Origin: Gambelia wislizenii
Taxonomy: Eukaryota > Chordata > Lepidosauria > Squamata > Crotaphytidae
Reading direction: 5' to 3'
DNA: 64,000 nucleotides
NCBI GenBank assembly: GCA_030847615.1
Contig: JAUMIR010000003.1
Location: 285,070,265 to 285,134,264, forward strand
The position numbers and the translations under genes were made by a program. Shown one piece after another: positions 45,311 through 56,985 of this stretch. The notes beneath the pieces are model-generated. The model did not search any database, had not been told where the DNA came from, and saw only the letters and a program-made list of their open reading frames with translations. Position 1 is the first letter of the stretch, and the number at the start of each line of letters is the position of its first letter.

Positions 45311-45642
45311 GGACCTGTGGGTGAGCAAAGTGAACCCCTAGACTCTTTTTTCTGCCAACCCAAAAGGTGAATTATCATTCCCAGAAGCCTGGCAATGCAC
45401 CTTTTAATTAGGTTGCAGTCCCCCTGCCCCTGGCAGTTATGTCTAACATAAAAAAAAAAAAACACTTTTTCAGAGTGATTTGCATCCACTTAGGAAATTG
45501 TCTTTCATTTTTGGTAGTCTGTAAGGCATGCCAAGATTCACAATGATAGAAAATTGGTCCCCAAACATGTCCTGCTTGATCTATATCAATTTGATTTGGC
45601 AAGCTGACTATTGGCACCTTTTCTTCAAACTCCCAAAATACA

Positions 45643-45860
45643 AGAGAGCCAGTGTGGTGTAGTGGTTTGTGTGTTAGACGCTGGTGACCAGAGTTTGAAT
45701 CCCCACTCAGCCATGGAAACCTACTGGATGAACTTGGGCAAGTCACACTCTCTCAGCCTCAAAGGAAAGCACAGGCAAAGCCCTCTGAACCCATTATAGG
45801 TTCACCTTGGGGATGCCATAAGTCCAGAATGATTTGAATGCACACAAGAACAACAAACAA
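45643..45860 (+). mobile_element. Sauria-type SINE, nearly complete
   Basis: The head gagagccagtgtggtgtagt with A box tggtgtagtggtttgtgtg and B box gagtttgaatcccc (45691-45704) is tRNA-like. The body includes gaacttgggcaagtcacac and tctctcagcctcaaagg. The tail has ggggatgccataagtcc and a caacaaac end. It is the best-preserved copy of this SINE here. Confidence 0.82.
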
Positions 45861-47455
45861 AAAAGCAGCATAAAACCCTATTTCACATCTGAATTATGAT
45901 TGATAATAATTAAACTTAAAATGAAAAAGTTAAGGGAACAAATGGGTGTAAGTGATTTAATTACTTTGCTTTTCCACAATAGAAGTCTTTCAGATTTCTA
46001 ACAAGTTTTAAAAAAGAGATAACCCTAGGGGTAACCCCTAGGGATAACCAACCAAACATAATCTAGAGCTGCTGCTAGAGCTTTTCCTCCTTAACTGAAT
46101 GGTAGTAATATGGGGCAGTGGGGAGAGACACAGAAAAGGTAGAGGGAAAGTAAGAGAAAGTTACAAATGAAAGATGCTGCTGTCTGGACACCACATGAAA
46201 TTCTGTGACTAAAGTCAGGTGAGTTTACAATAAAAACTTGTTTGAAAGCATTCACAGTCATTGAAATACCCTAATAATGTGTACAATAGAATTATTAAAA
46301 CTGCAAGGAGATATAGACTACATTATTACTTTCAATACAGTACTGTTCAAATAAGTTAGAATGACTTGTGGTTTTTCACCCACTCTTCATTCTCTTTTCC
46401 CCTTTGACCCTCCTTCTGGAGCTGAGGAGATATTACATAGATGGAGTTTCGACATAAAAAAAAAGTATTACTTATTTATTTTACAACTTTTCTTTTGGAA
46501 GGTAATTTTAGAAGATTTTTGTCCCTTTTTGTGCTTATCTTTAATTAAAAGACAACTGAAATGCAACATGTCACCTTTTTAATAACAAAAAACATTACTG
46601 ATTTACTGTTGACAGATGGCCCCTTGACTAGTCTCAGGACTTTCTCAGACACATCAAAAACAGTGTCATAACGATGCCACATAACCGCAAAACAGCACGG
46701 ATATCAGATGTCACCCTTTCGCGATTATGTCCCTGCCAAAACCCGTACTTTTTAATTGATGGCTTAAGCCATCAATTAATCCCCCCTGTCGGTTTTTTGC
46801 CAGCATAGCTAGCATGTGAAACCTGCTTTTTTTTTTTTTTTTTAACTGTACTTACCCCATCAGTGGCCGGTCTGGTGCAAACACTTCCAGGTGAGATCGC
46901 GACATCCAGGTAAGTGACACACTTTTTATGACCCTCCCCTGGTTACTTGTAAATTTTAAAGTGTGTTTTTGTGCTTTTAAAAACCTTTTTAGTGTTATTT
47001 TTTGTTTTGCTTTTTGAATTTCCTGCATGATGAAGTCTCACAATATTTCACGGGATTTCAAAGGAGGAAGTGAATGCACCTCAGTTCACTTCCTCTTTCA
47101 TTGCTGGAGCTGCCTTTGCTGGGATTAGAGGTAAGTGCGAGAGGGAGCAAAATAACGTTTTAAAGGGATAGTCTGATAAAGTCCAAAGCATGAATGGCAA
47201 ATGTTGCATCAGAATCAGTTCTGTTCCTCTCTGTAGAATGATAGACCCTTTTTGGACAGATTGCAGTTTACAGCAATAGCAAGTTCAAAAGGGAACAACC
47301 AACCTGGTGTCTGCAGTCTGAATAAAATGTCTTCAGCAATACAACATATTCTGTGTGCTAGCAGATCTACACTGCACCACTTTATCAGCTGCATGGAGTG
47401 GCTTTTGAAAGGGTTATGTGTACAGACAAAGAACAGACACAAAGGAGGATGACTA
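45861..47455. other. Flank with two perfect palindromes, no gene recognised
   Basis: A 21-bp hairpin (10-bp arms ccctaggggt, one-base loop) lies at 46023-46043 and a perfect 28-bp palindrome centred on ggcttaagcc at 46752-46779. A T15-type run is at 46829-46845. No exon or classified repeat was recognised. Confidence 0.5.
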
Positions 47456-47662
47456 AGGCTACATCTGCACTGCCAAAATAATCCAGTTTGACATTGCATT
47501 AATTACCATCGCTCAATGCTATGGAATTCTGGCATTTGTAGTTCTGTGAGATAGAGAGCTCTGGTGCCATAATAAATTACAAATCCCAGGATTCCATAAG
47601 ATTGAGCCATGGCAGTTAAAGCAGTGTTAAACTGGATTATTTATGCAGTGTAGATGCAGTCT
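47456..47662 (+). mobile_element. MITE with 38-bp terminal inverted repeats
   Basis: The left AGGCTACATCTGCACTGCC and the reverse complement of the right end (AGACTGCATCTACACTGC) continue inward through aataatccagttt, giving 38-bp ends with about 32 matches. The core reads atggaattctggcatttgtag and ccaggattccataagattg. The superfamily is uncertain (hAT-like). It is non-coding. Confidence 0.72.
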
Positions 47663-49449
47663 AGCTTTGAAAGTTAAAAGATAATTGGAATCAAATACAC
47701 ATAGCAATTAAAGATGCACTCAACACTACAGCTGGTATGGCAAGTTGGCACTAGTTCTAAGTATGAAGTGTTGCTGTCATTGATCTGTTACTCATTTGTG
47801 CTACTGTGGTAGATAAGAGCAGTTAAGGTGAGGAACCTATTGTGTTAGTTGTTCTATAAACACAGAATAAGTAATAGCAGTCTCTTACCAAAATAGGTTA
47901 TAGGCTAACACTAAAGTTGTAAATATAGTAATAAAATATTGTAAAACAGTTTGAACATCTAGAATTCTTAGAATGCAATGCCACAGGAATGTGATTTTGT
48001 GTGTGTTATTACACCTACAAGGTAAAGTAAATGTCAGCAGGGAGATCTTGAAAGAAAACATAATCCGATAAGAAGTTTAAGTCCCTACCTGGTATTATGT
48101 ATATAGGATTCCTACCAACATTGGCTTTTGCAGGTGAAATAAAGGAATAAAGAGTTTTTTTCATAATGTTTCTGAAAATGCTGGACTGTTATTACAATAT
48201 TTCTTTACATTATCACCATGGTGACTGCAGTTATTGCCACTATAATTCCGAAAGACTATCAAACACTTTGTCAGGACTATAGTTCACATTTCCACCTGAA
48301 GAAAGAAATTTCATCTTGTGGCAGTTTCTGCCTTTGTAGCTGATGTGAGTATGAGTGGTGCTAGAAGGGGACATATATGTGTTGGGGGTCACTAGATGTT
48401 TATTTTGTTTTATCGATATCCCAACTTTCTCCCAAGGCTTCTTACAACAAAGTTAAAACAAAACAGAGCTTAAATGACTGATAATTTAAAAAGTTAAAAA
48501 TTAAATCACCTACCATGTCAAAACAGCATTAATTTTAAACATATAAAATCATTTTAAAACATAAAAATAAAGCTAAAAATATAGCACTTCCCATTAAAAA
48601 GACCCTTCTGTGACCAATTAATCATCAAATGCCTGTTCAAATAAAAATGTCTCCTCTCAGTGACAGGAAAGCAAAGAGGGTGTTAGTCTAACCTCCCTGT
48701 CAGGAGATACTGTCCTAGGCTGTATGCATGGAGCTAGTGGTGTACTGGTTGTGTAGTTTCCTGATAGGCATTTTAGATTTATGAATGCAAAGGATTTCTT
48801 TGTGCTAAAGAAAGCATTCTTGTGCTAAAGACACAGACCTTAGTTTTGTAAATACAGTATCTGTTGGGACAAAGTCATACTGAAAACAGTAGGACTTAAT
48901 CACAGCTAAAACTGCAGTCCCATATTCACCTACCTAGGAATAAGTCCCATTTAAGCCTTTGGGATTTATATCCAGATACTGTCAACTGGTGGTTTCTATG
49001 CCAGTAGGGCAATTAATCTGCTCTGGTTCTTAGCTAGAACTTTACATGAGCTATCCAAGGTGCTAAACCTATTTTTGGGATATGGTTTAGCACTGTAGAT
49101 GGCTTAATTAAAGTTCAGCCTAAAACAGAGGGGATATACTGCCCTACTGATATGGAAGCCACCCAGCAACACAGGCTCTAACACAATACAAATAGACATG
49201 TATTGGATTACTTTACAACCTAATGTTTTCCTTTGGTTTCATTGTGACATATACTGCAATCCTAAAAACACTTATACTTGAGAAAGTACATTGTACTCAA
49301 TTTTGCTTACTCCTGAGAGTAAGCTCCTAAGGATTATAATTGATGTTAGCTGGATTAGGACCATTATTTGTAAGAAAGCTCCATTAATTTCAGTTGTAGT
49401 TTGTTGGTGATGGTGTTGTTGTTGTATTTGGTGACTGAAGTGTACACAG
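47663..49449. other. Flank with a LINE-type tail, no gene recognised
   Basis: About 48398-48600 (gtttattttgttttatcgat, atcccaactttctcccaagg, then A-rich) is a minus-strand L2/CR1-like 3' tail. Nothing else was recognised. Confidence 0.45.
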
Positions 49450-49640
49450 AGAGGCCAGTGTTGTATAGTAATTTGCATGTTGGACTTGGAAAGGGACTGG
49501 GGAGCTTAGGTTCATATGCTCACAAAGACATGAAGTCAGCTATGTGGCCTTTGACCAATCACTCTCAGTCTTACCTACCTCACAAAGTTGTTGTGAAGAT
49601 AAAATAAGATAAGTTACCTTTTCTTCCTTGGAGAAAAATT
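49450..49640 (+). mobile_element. tRNA-derived SINE, decayed
   Basis: A tRNA-like head (agaggccagtgttgtatagt ... ttaggttcatatgctc) is followed by ctatgtggcctttgaccaat and ctacctcacaaagttgttg, then tgaagataaaataag. This is a body often seen in squamate SINEs. The B box is degraded. Confidence 0.6.
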
Positions 49641-50009
49641 ATTTTACAAACGCAATGGACAATAATAAGTTGTTTACAACCTGTCAGCCAAAATGAATAC
49701 AAAGTGATTAAAACAAGTAATTATAAAAAGTTACAATAAAAATAAATACATTAATAAATTTGTAATTGGCATTAAATGAATAGGAAAAGCTTTTATGAAA
49801 GAAATCTGTGTTAGAGACTGAAAGCAGTGAAGTGTAAGTGTGTCTAACTTCAGTTGGAAGAGGATCTCACAAGATGGAAACCAATATTCTAAATACTCTA
49901 AAGATCTTACTCTTAGTAGATTCAAGGTCTCTTTCACTCTATACAGTTATAACATTTTGACATCACTATAACTGTTATACATGCATCCTACAGAATCTTA
50001 CAATGTATA
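49641..50009. other. No feature recognised
   Basis: AT-rich flank with nothing recognisable. Confidence 0.4.
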
Positions 50010-50011
50010 TA

Positions 50012-50217
50012 CAGTGGGCCCTCTGTATCAGCAGGCTCTCAATCAACAGATTGGACTGTCTATGGATCACCACAGCCCATATTATTCAGTGGCAGTGACA
50101 TGAACTGTGCATTCATTGACATGTTTTCACTGTTGAATATGAGGCTCAATAGTCTGTGTTTTTTGACATCCACAGGAGGTCCCAGAACCAAACGTACATG
50201 GTTCTGAAGGCCCACTG
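50012..50217 (+). mobile_element. Tigger-like MITE with intact ends
   Basis: It is flanked by TA (50010-50011, 50218-50219). The left CAGTGGGCCCTCTGTATC and the reverse complement of the right end (CAGTGGGCCTTCAGAACC) share their first nine bases. The interior is reduced relative to 51552-51780. Confidence 0.75.
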
Positions 50218-50227
50218 TAGTTCAGTG

Positions 50228-50350
50228 AGGCATTTGGCTCTCTGGCAGATTATTCTAAATACCTCAAGAAACTACAAATCTCAGGATTCCATAGGATGCA
50301 GGCACAGCAGTTAAAGTGATATCAAAATGTTATAATTGTGCTATGTAAAA
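50228..50350. mobile_element. MITE-like fragment (family of 47456)
   Basis: The block ctctggcagattattctaaa, ctacaaatctcaggattcc and gcacagcagttaaagtg matches one half of the 47456 element. Confidence 0.5.
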
Positions 50351-50383
50351 GAGACTGAATCAGATCTCAGGCCCATCTCTCTC

Positions 50384-51308
50384 TCTCTGGCCTTTCTTTG
50401 CAAACGAAGATTCAGGAAGGACTCATCCCACACTTTCTGCAAGCGCGCTGATGACTAAAAAGGCCAATCCAAGATAACAAGTCCGGTTGTAGAAAGCACA
50501 GCAGAAGGTCTCCTTGGGTGATGTTTCCGGGTTGTGATTCTTTCTGCATTGTTGTTTCTCTTCAAGACTTGTTTGGCGTGAGTTCTCAAATAAGGCTGCA
50601 GCATTGTGGATAGTGCATCTCCATGTCTCCCGATGTGAGGCCAGGGCGGACCACAGTTGGTGATCAATTTGGCTGAGCCTGAGATGTTGTTTCAGGGGAT
50701 CCTTGTATCGCTTTTTTGGAGCGCCCCTCTTATGCTGACCTGTGGCGAGTTCACCGTAGAGTACTGTTTTTGGGAGGCGATGGTCCTTCATCCTAGAAAT
50801 GTGCCCTGCCCAGCGCAGCTGTGTTTTCAATATCATGGCCTCAATGCTGATGATCCCTGCTTGCTCAAGGACAGCAACATTCGTCACACAGTCAGTCCAG
50901 TCTATATTTAGGATTGTGCATATACAGCACTGATGAAAGCGTTCGAGGAGTCGTAAGTGTTGGTGATAGGTGACCCACATTTCAGACCCATAAAGGAGAA
51001 TAGACAGTACAATGGCTCTATACACACTGATTTTTGTGCTTCGCCTCAGGTGTTTGTTACTCCAGACTTTTTTGTAGAGTCTTCCAAATGCGCTATATGC
51101 CTTTGCTAATCTGTGATCGATCTCTTTGTCAATCTTGGCATCTGAGGAGATGATGCTTCCCAGGTCGGTGAACTGCTGAACGGACTTAAGCACAGAGTTG
51201 CCGACGGCAATGTGGGGATGGTGGTGTTCATCCTGTGGTGCAGGCTGGTAAAGAACTTCTGTTTTCTTCAGGTTGACATCCAGCCCAAACAGCTCTGCAG
51301 CTGTTGAG
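50384..51308 (-). mobile_element. APE-type LINE copy 2, RT 3' half
   Basis: The same 3' end as 19286 ((GA)n, then aaacgaagattcagg). On the minus strand it encodes FGLDVNLKKTEVLYQPAPQD, LLYGSEMWVTYHQHLR and AGHISRMKDHRLPK, ending in the degraded C-terminal zinc finger. It is 5'-truncated near 51308, where it joins an L2-like fragment in the same frame. Confidence 0.88.
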
Positions 51309-51480
51309 AAATGTATCTTTAGAAACCTTAAGTGATAAAGCAGGGTGATAGGAAGAAGACAGTTACTTGGTCCTAGATTCTTTAGGACTTTATACACTAG
51401 AGTCAAAACCATAAATCTGGCCCAGTAGCAAACAGGCAGCCAGTGTAGAACTTTCAACAAAGGTTTTATACGCTAATATG
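51309..51480 (-). pseudogene. L2-type RT C-terminal fragment
   Basis: On the minus strand it reads MLKVLHWLPVCYWARFMVLT and LVYKVLKNLGPSN, the 'LHWLPV...FK..YK.L.G..P' motif of L2-clade LINEs. A related stretch (LHWLPISFWTQYKVLVITFK) occurs in the L2 at 52.9 kb. It reads in frame into LINE copy 2, giving a 345-codon accidental chimera (51460 to 50423). Confidence 0.7.
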
Positions 51481-51551
51481 GAGTGGGGCACTACTTGCTG
51501 CTTTCAGATCAAACTCTAGAGGAGCCCCACATGTAGTGCCTTAAAGTAATG

Positions 51552-51780
51552 CAGTGGTCCCTTAATATCTGCTGGGGTTTGGTTCCAGGACCTCCCGTGG
51601 ATACCAAAAATCAGTGGATGCTTGAGTCCCATTATATACAGTGGCATAGTAAAATGGTGTCCCTTATATAAAATGGCGAACAGCAAGGTTTGCTTTTTGC
51701 AATTTTTTTATCCAAATATTTTCAGGCTGTGGTTGGTTGAATCTGTGGATGCAGAACCCATGGATACAGAGGACCAACTG
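51552..51780 (+). mobile_element. Tigger-like MITE, full
   Basis: The left CAGTGGTCCCTTAATATC, then gctggggtttggttccagga, and the right end gaggaccaactg (reverse complement CAGTTGGTCCTC) next to TA. The interior gcttgagtcccattatatac, ggtgtcccttatataaaatg and atttaggctgtggttggtt-like sequence matches 18525 and 43932. Confidence 0.78.
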
Positions 51781-51782
51781 TA

Positions 51783-52257
51783 TAGTTTTATAGTCAAGCT
51801 ACACCTGTCCAAAAGTATCCATAGCCAGCTGACATAAATTGATTTCATCCAATGACAAAGATGGATTTAGGAGTTTTCTCAAGTAGGGTGCAACCCATTC
51901 AGAACAGGTAGCAGGCCTATCTCCTGGACATAGGAAAAATTCACCCACAAGATCTCCATTTTATTAGGATTCTAGCTTTGTTTATCGAGCCTATTTCTGA
52001 GCCTAAAGGTTGGTCAAGGATGCACAGACATGGCTGTGGCAGATGTTACAAGGCAGAAAGCTGTCTGTCATCTGTGATGTCATGGACTTGTATTTGGCTT
52101 GGTTTATTTAATTGTATATAAAGTATAAGGTAAAGAACTGTTGGGAGTGGGGAGAGAATGGCATGTTGGAGTGAATGCTGATTGATGGAATGTTTGAGGA
52201 GATTTACATAAGGGTTGTGAATGAGAGTTGATGAATGACAGTTGGGAGGCAGTTGGA
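51783..52257. other. No feature recognised
   Basis: Flank with no recognisable gene or repeat. Confidence 0.4.
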
Positions 52258-55200
52258 CAACAACAACAACAATAAATTATTTATATCCTACCTCTCTACA
52301 AAACGCAATCGGGGTGGCTTACAACATTTAAAAGTACATTTAAGACCCTCCATCCCACCCACCCCCTTAAAATACAATTAAATAATCCAAAAAATTAAAA
52401 CATACTTAATAATAATAATAATAAAATTTTATTTATATCCCGCCCCTCTGCAACGCAATCGGGGCGGCTTACAATATAAAAACCCCATACTCACAATACC
52501 CTAGCCCACCCACCCCTTTAGTAAATACTAAAAATAACAAAAACAATAAACAGTGGCTGTATCGGGATCGGGACAAATTAGATTTTTCTTTCTGATGGCC
52601 AGGTATCTATTCAGGGAAGGCCCGCCAGAAGAGATCTGTCTTAAGAGCTTTTTAAAAGCTATTTAAGGTGGTAATATGATGGCTCTCAACCGGCAGGCCG
52701 TTCCATAATCTGGGAGCAATAGCCAAAAAGGTCCTCTGGGAGGTCGAAGAAAGCCTAGTTTTTAAAGGTTGTAGCAAATTCCTCCCAGAGGACCTGAGTG
52801 CACGGGGAGGATTATATGGAAGGAGGCAGTCCCGAAGATAGGTTGGACCCAAGCCATTTAGGGCTTTAAAGGTGATAACCAACACCTTATACTGGGTCCA
52901 AAAACTAATGGGCAGCCAGTGAAGTGATCTTAAGATCGGTGTTATATGGTCTCTTCTAGATGTACCCAAGACCAATCTGGCTGCCATATTCTGTACTAGT
53001 TAAAGTTTCTGGACCAAGCATGAGGGTAGCCCCATGTAGAGTGCATTACAGAAATCAAGATGAGAGGTTACAAGAGCATGTACCACGGTCTCAAGGTCCC
53101 CGACTTCCAGGAAAGGGCGCAGCTGACGGATCACCCAAAGCTGATAACAGGCACTCCTGACCATCGCATTTACCTGATTCGTCATCTGGAGCAACGGATC
53201 CAGGAGTATCCCCAGACTGCGAGCACAGTCCTTGGAGGAGTGTGATTCCATCCAGGACTGGAGGATGTATCTTGATGCCTGGGTTCGGGACTACTACTGT
53301 GAGTACCTCTGTTTTGTCTGGATTCAGCTTCAATTTGTTTTTCCTCATCCAGCCTGTTACTGCCCTAAGACAGTAATTAAGAGAATTAACACCATCTGAA
53401 GCCAGAGCTGAAGACCGAGACATCGAGAAATATATCTCGGTGTCATCAGCGTACTGATAACATCCCGCCCCATGCCTCCAGATGATCTCTCCCAATGGCT
53501 TCATATAAATGTTGAATAGCATCGGGGACAGGACGGCACCTTGTGGGGTGCCACAATTAAGTTCTTTTCTTGCAGAGCGACTGTCCCCGAGCATCAACCT
53601 CTAGAATCTACCCGAGAGGAAGGAGCAGAACCACTGCAACACAGTGCCTCTGATTCCTAGCCTTCTCAGGCGATCCAAGAAGATGTCATGATCTATTGTG
53701 TTAAAAGCCATTGAGAGATCCAGTAGCACCAACAGGGTCACACTACCCCTGTTGATGCTCAGGCGAAGGTCATCGCCTAAGGCAACCATGGCCGTCTCAA
53801 CTCCAAATCCTGTCCTAAATCCAGTTTGAAATGGATCTAGATAATTGGTTTCTTCCAAGACAGCTTGGAGTTGAAGAGCAAGCGCTCTCTCGATCACCCT
53901 GCTCAAAAATGGTAATAAGGAGACTAGCCCGTAGTTCTTCATATCCAGAGGGTCAAGGGAAGATCTTTTTAGGAGCGGTCTAACCGCCACTTCCTTCAAG
54001 CAAGATGGAACATGACCTTCCCTAAGGGATGCATTGATGATGTCCATAAGGAACATCCTCAAGGCATCACCCCCCTGGACAGCCAGCCACGAAGGGCAAG
54101 GGTCAAGAGGGCAGGTACTCTTCCTCACTCTACCAAGGAGCTTGTCCACATCATCAGTACTTACAGACTGAAACTGATCTAGTATAATCTCATCAATGGA
54201 GTTACTGGACATCTCGTCAATTGAATCTGCTGCAACCCTGGCATCCAAATTGGCTCATATCTGAGAGATTTTATCTGCAAAGAAGTTGTTAAATGTGTCA
54301 CAGCAGGCCGTTGTCGGGTTTAGTAATGGGTTCTGGACAAGTGAAACCTCTGTCAGTTCCCTCACCACCCTAAACAGCTCTGGTGGGCAAGACTCTGCAG
54401 CCACAATACGTGCAGAAGAGAAAGATTTCCTCGCTACACGTATTGACTCTCTATAGGAACGAAGAAATTTCCTATGACGTGTCCTGTCAGACAAGAGCCA
54501 AGTTTTTCGCCAGACACACTCTAGTCATTGTCCAACCAGCTTCAACTTCCTAAGTTCTTCAGAATACCATGGTTGGCGATTTGAAGCGGGTTGGAGAGGA
54601 CGCTTGGGAGCGTTTGTGTCAATAGCCTTGGTAAGGTCGGTGTTCCAGGTATTGACCAAGGCTTCGACAGAATCACCAGCATTACCAACCAATGAACCCT
54701 CTAAGGCTTTCTGGAATCCAATTGGTTCCATTAGCCTTTGAGGGCGGACCATTCTAATAGGACCTCCATCCCGATGGGATGGGCAATAGCTCTGAGTTTA
54801 GCCTTGATCAGGAAGTGATTCGTCCATGACAATGCGGTGGTTTTAGTCACCTCCGCCCACATATATTCCTGTTCCGTACTAAAGACCTGCATCGAGGGTA
54901 TGACCCTCACAATGAGTAGGCCTGTCGACCAATTGGGATAGGCCCATGTTTGTCATGGACTCCATGAACTCCCGAGCCGCACCTGATAGATTTAACAAAC
55001 TGGTCTCAAATGGGATGTTGAAGTCGCCCAGAACAAACAGTCTGGGCGACTCCAGCAGCAACTCCGAGATCAGTTGTGTCAGCTGGGTTAGGGAGTCTGT
55101 TAGACAATGGGGTGGATAGTATACTAACAGAATCCCTAGATTCTCCCTGGTCTTCAGGCTCAGGTACATACACTCAAAGTGGACCATTTTCTGGACAGGT

Positions 55201-55520
55201 ATCCTGGTCAAGGTAAGGTTATTTTTATGAACCAGAGCCACTCCACCCCCTCGCCCACTTCCCCTTACCTGCTCACTGACAGGGTACCCAGCTTGGAGGC
55301 CCTGCGCCCAAATTATGGCACTATCCTCTCCCAGCCAGGTCTCAGTGAAGCAAGCCATGTCAGCATCTTCTTCCAAGAGAAGATCATATATAATATGGGT
55401 CTTGTTTTTTTACCGACCTGGCATTGCAAAGGAGCACGGTAAGGTTCTGTGGTATGGTTGGTACGCTCTCCGATCCATTTCAGGGAACGGGGTGAATTGA
55501 AGGTGGAATAACTTTTAAAC
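52258..55520 (-). mobile_element. L2-clade LINE, minus strand
   Basis: On the minus strand it contains an APE endonuclease, a reverse transcriptase and an L2-type C-terminus, then a 3' tail with attgtaagccgccccgattg, cgttgcagaggggcgggata and a (TAT)n end. The tail is present twice, at 52258-52380 and 52410-52520, as partial copies. The tail resembles that of the tRNA/L2-tail SINE. The 5' limit is unclear; tandem repeats at 55661-56060 may be its 5' UTR. Confidence 0.88.
52652..55510 (-). pseudogene. L2 ORF2 (endonuclease + reverse transcriptase), broken
   Basis: Minus strand. Endonuclease at 55376-54879: DADMACFTETWLGEDSA, SGRGGGVALVHKN, RLFVLGDFNIPFETSL, PTHCEGHTLD; the later TNHFLIK corresponds to the catalytic-His region. 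Linker at 54752-54255. RT at 54248-53091: VRPLLKRSSLDP, motif A LLDLSMAFNTIDH, motif B GTPQGAVLSPMLFNI, motif C QYADDTEI. C-terminus near 53250-52652: ALVTSHLDFCNALYMGLP, MAARLVLGTSRRDHITPI, LHWLPISFW. Several frameshifts and stops (near 54880, 54500, 54250, 53600, 53000) break it. Catalytic YADD is intact. Confidence 0.9.
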
Positions 55521-55660
55521 ATCTATCCCACCTTTCTTTGTAACAAACTTTCACTCCGTTCCCACCATACCTTCTGTTCCCCTGCACCACCTCAATTCTT
55601 GCTCCCAGATAATGCCTGGCCGCATATACTTGTCCCTTAGACCAAAGAACTTCCAGTTCT

Positions 55661-56060
55661 TAAGGCTTCTGGAGGGAGGGAGGGAGGGAGGGAGGGGGCG
55701 TGGAGCCCTGTTGGAAATTCACTCCCTCCCCTGCTCCCCTGGAGGTCTCAACACAGCAAAGCCCCATTCTTAAGGCTTCTGGGAAGGAGAGGGCATGGAG
55801 CCCAGTTGAAACTCACTACTTTCCCTGCTGGAGGTCCCAACACAGCAAAGCAGTGTTGTTAAAGCTTCTGGAGAAGGGAGAGGGCATGGAGCCCAGTTGA
55901 AACTTACCCCTTTCCCTGCTGGAGGTCCCAGTACAGCAGAGGACCATTCTTAAGGCTTCTGGGGAAGGGAGAGAGCTTGGAGCCCAGCTGAAACTCACTC
56001 CTTTCTTTGCTGGAGGTCCCAACACAGCAAAGCAATGTTTTTAAAGTTTCTGGGGAAGGG
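55661..56060. repeat. About 90-110-bp tandem repeat, 4+ units
   Basis: Units begin with taaggcttctgg or taaagcttctgg at 55661, 55771, 55860, 55951 and 56042 (steps 110, 89, 91, 91). Each carries gcatggagcccagttgaaac, tccctgctggaggtcccaa and cacagcaaag. The first is longer because of an (AGGG)n run at 55672-55700. It lies directly upstream of the L2 ORF on that element's strand, so it may be an L2 5' UTR monomer array (inference). Confidence 0.85.
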
Positions 56061-56985
56061 TTTTGGAATTAGGCTAGGGTTGGAGTGAGAGAAGAGAGTT
56101 TTGGCTGAGGTTTTGGTATGGTTGGTCTGAGTTAGGTTGAGATGAGTGTAAAAAAGAGTGTGTGGTATTTCAGATGTAATAAATAATTAATCTGCGGTGT
56201 TATGCTGAACTTCTGTAAATAAATAATCATTTTTGTTTTTATACACTTTCAGCCTCCAGAAATGCTATCTGTCTGAAAGCTTGGATCCAGACAAGGTGTC
56301 TGTGATGGCAGCATTGAATACACAGGGCTTTTTATTCACTGAGGATACAAAGTTATGTTATCTACCCTGACAGCCCCCATCTTGGAGAATCACATAATGG
56401 CCAATATTTAATAATCTGGCTTGCTGTGGCCTTCCACATGGTTGGCAAGTAAACCAGGGACTTCCCAGATACTAAGGTTGGAGTCATGTACAACTTAGGG
56501 AGGGGTCTTTGGAAATTCATCAAACAGATCATACCCAGGTCAGAGATTTTACTGAAAAACACCCAGAGATAAGTCATCCACTAATCCACTCAAAAATAGT
56601 AGAGTCCTTGATGGTTGCAAAATGGGTTTTTCCCCTTCTCTCCTCAACAATAGATGTTACCTGCTCCTATTCAATTCCATCCTATTCAACCCATTAAGGA
56701 TTGTTAAGTCTTCCAGAGAACCCTTTGTCTAGACCTGGGAAACTCCAAGAAACATTGTATTCCACTCTAAATCTCATCCCTTCAGGGGAATTTTCAAATA
56801 TAAATATCACCCTAAAATTCCACCAAAGTGTGCACAGATCCCCTTCTTCTTGTCTCCACAACAGTCTATGTTACCATTCTGTCTTCCAGACCTCCTCTCT
56901 GCTGGTGTACTTCATGATCTCAGCCCTCCAGGATCAGTATACTATAACCCACAATCCCCTTACTACTCTCCTCAGTGATTACCAG
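56061..56985. other. No feature recognised
   Basis: Flank with no recognisable gene or classified repeat. Confidence 0.4.

Noticed and set aside
45643..45720. A tRNA gene
   Set aside because: A and B boxes are present but the cloverleaf is not maintained, and the sequence continues into a SINE body.
46023..46050. Homing-endonuclease site (tagggataac resembles the start of the I-SceI site)
   Set aside because: Only about ten of the 18 bases match and the similarity is explained by the local hairpin.
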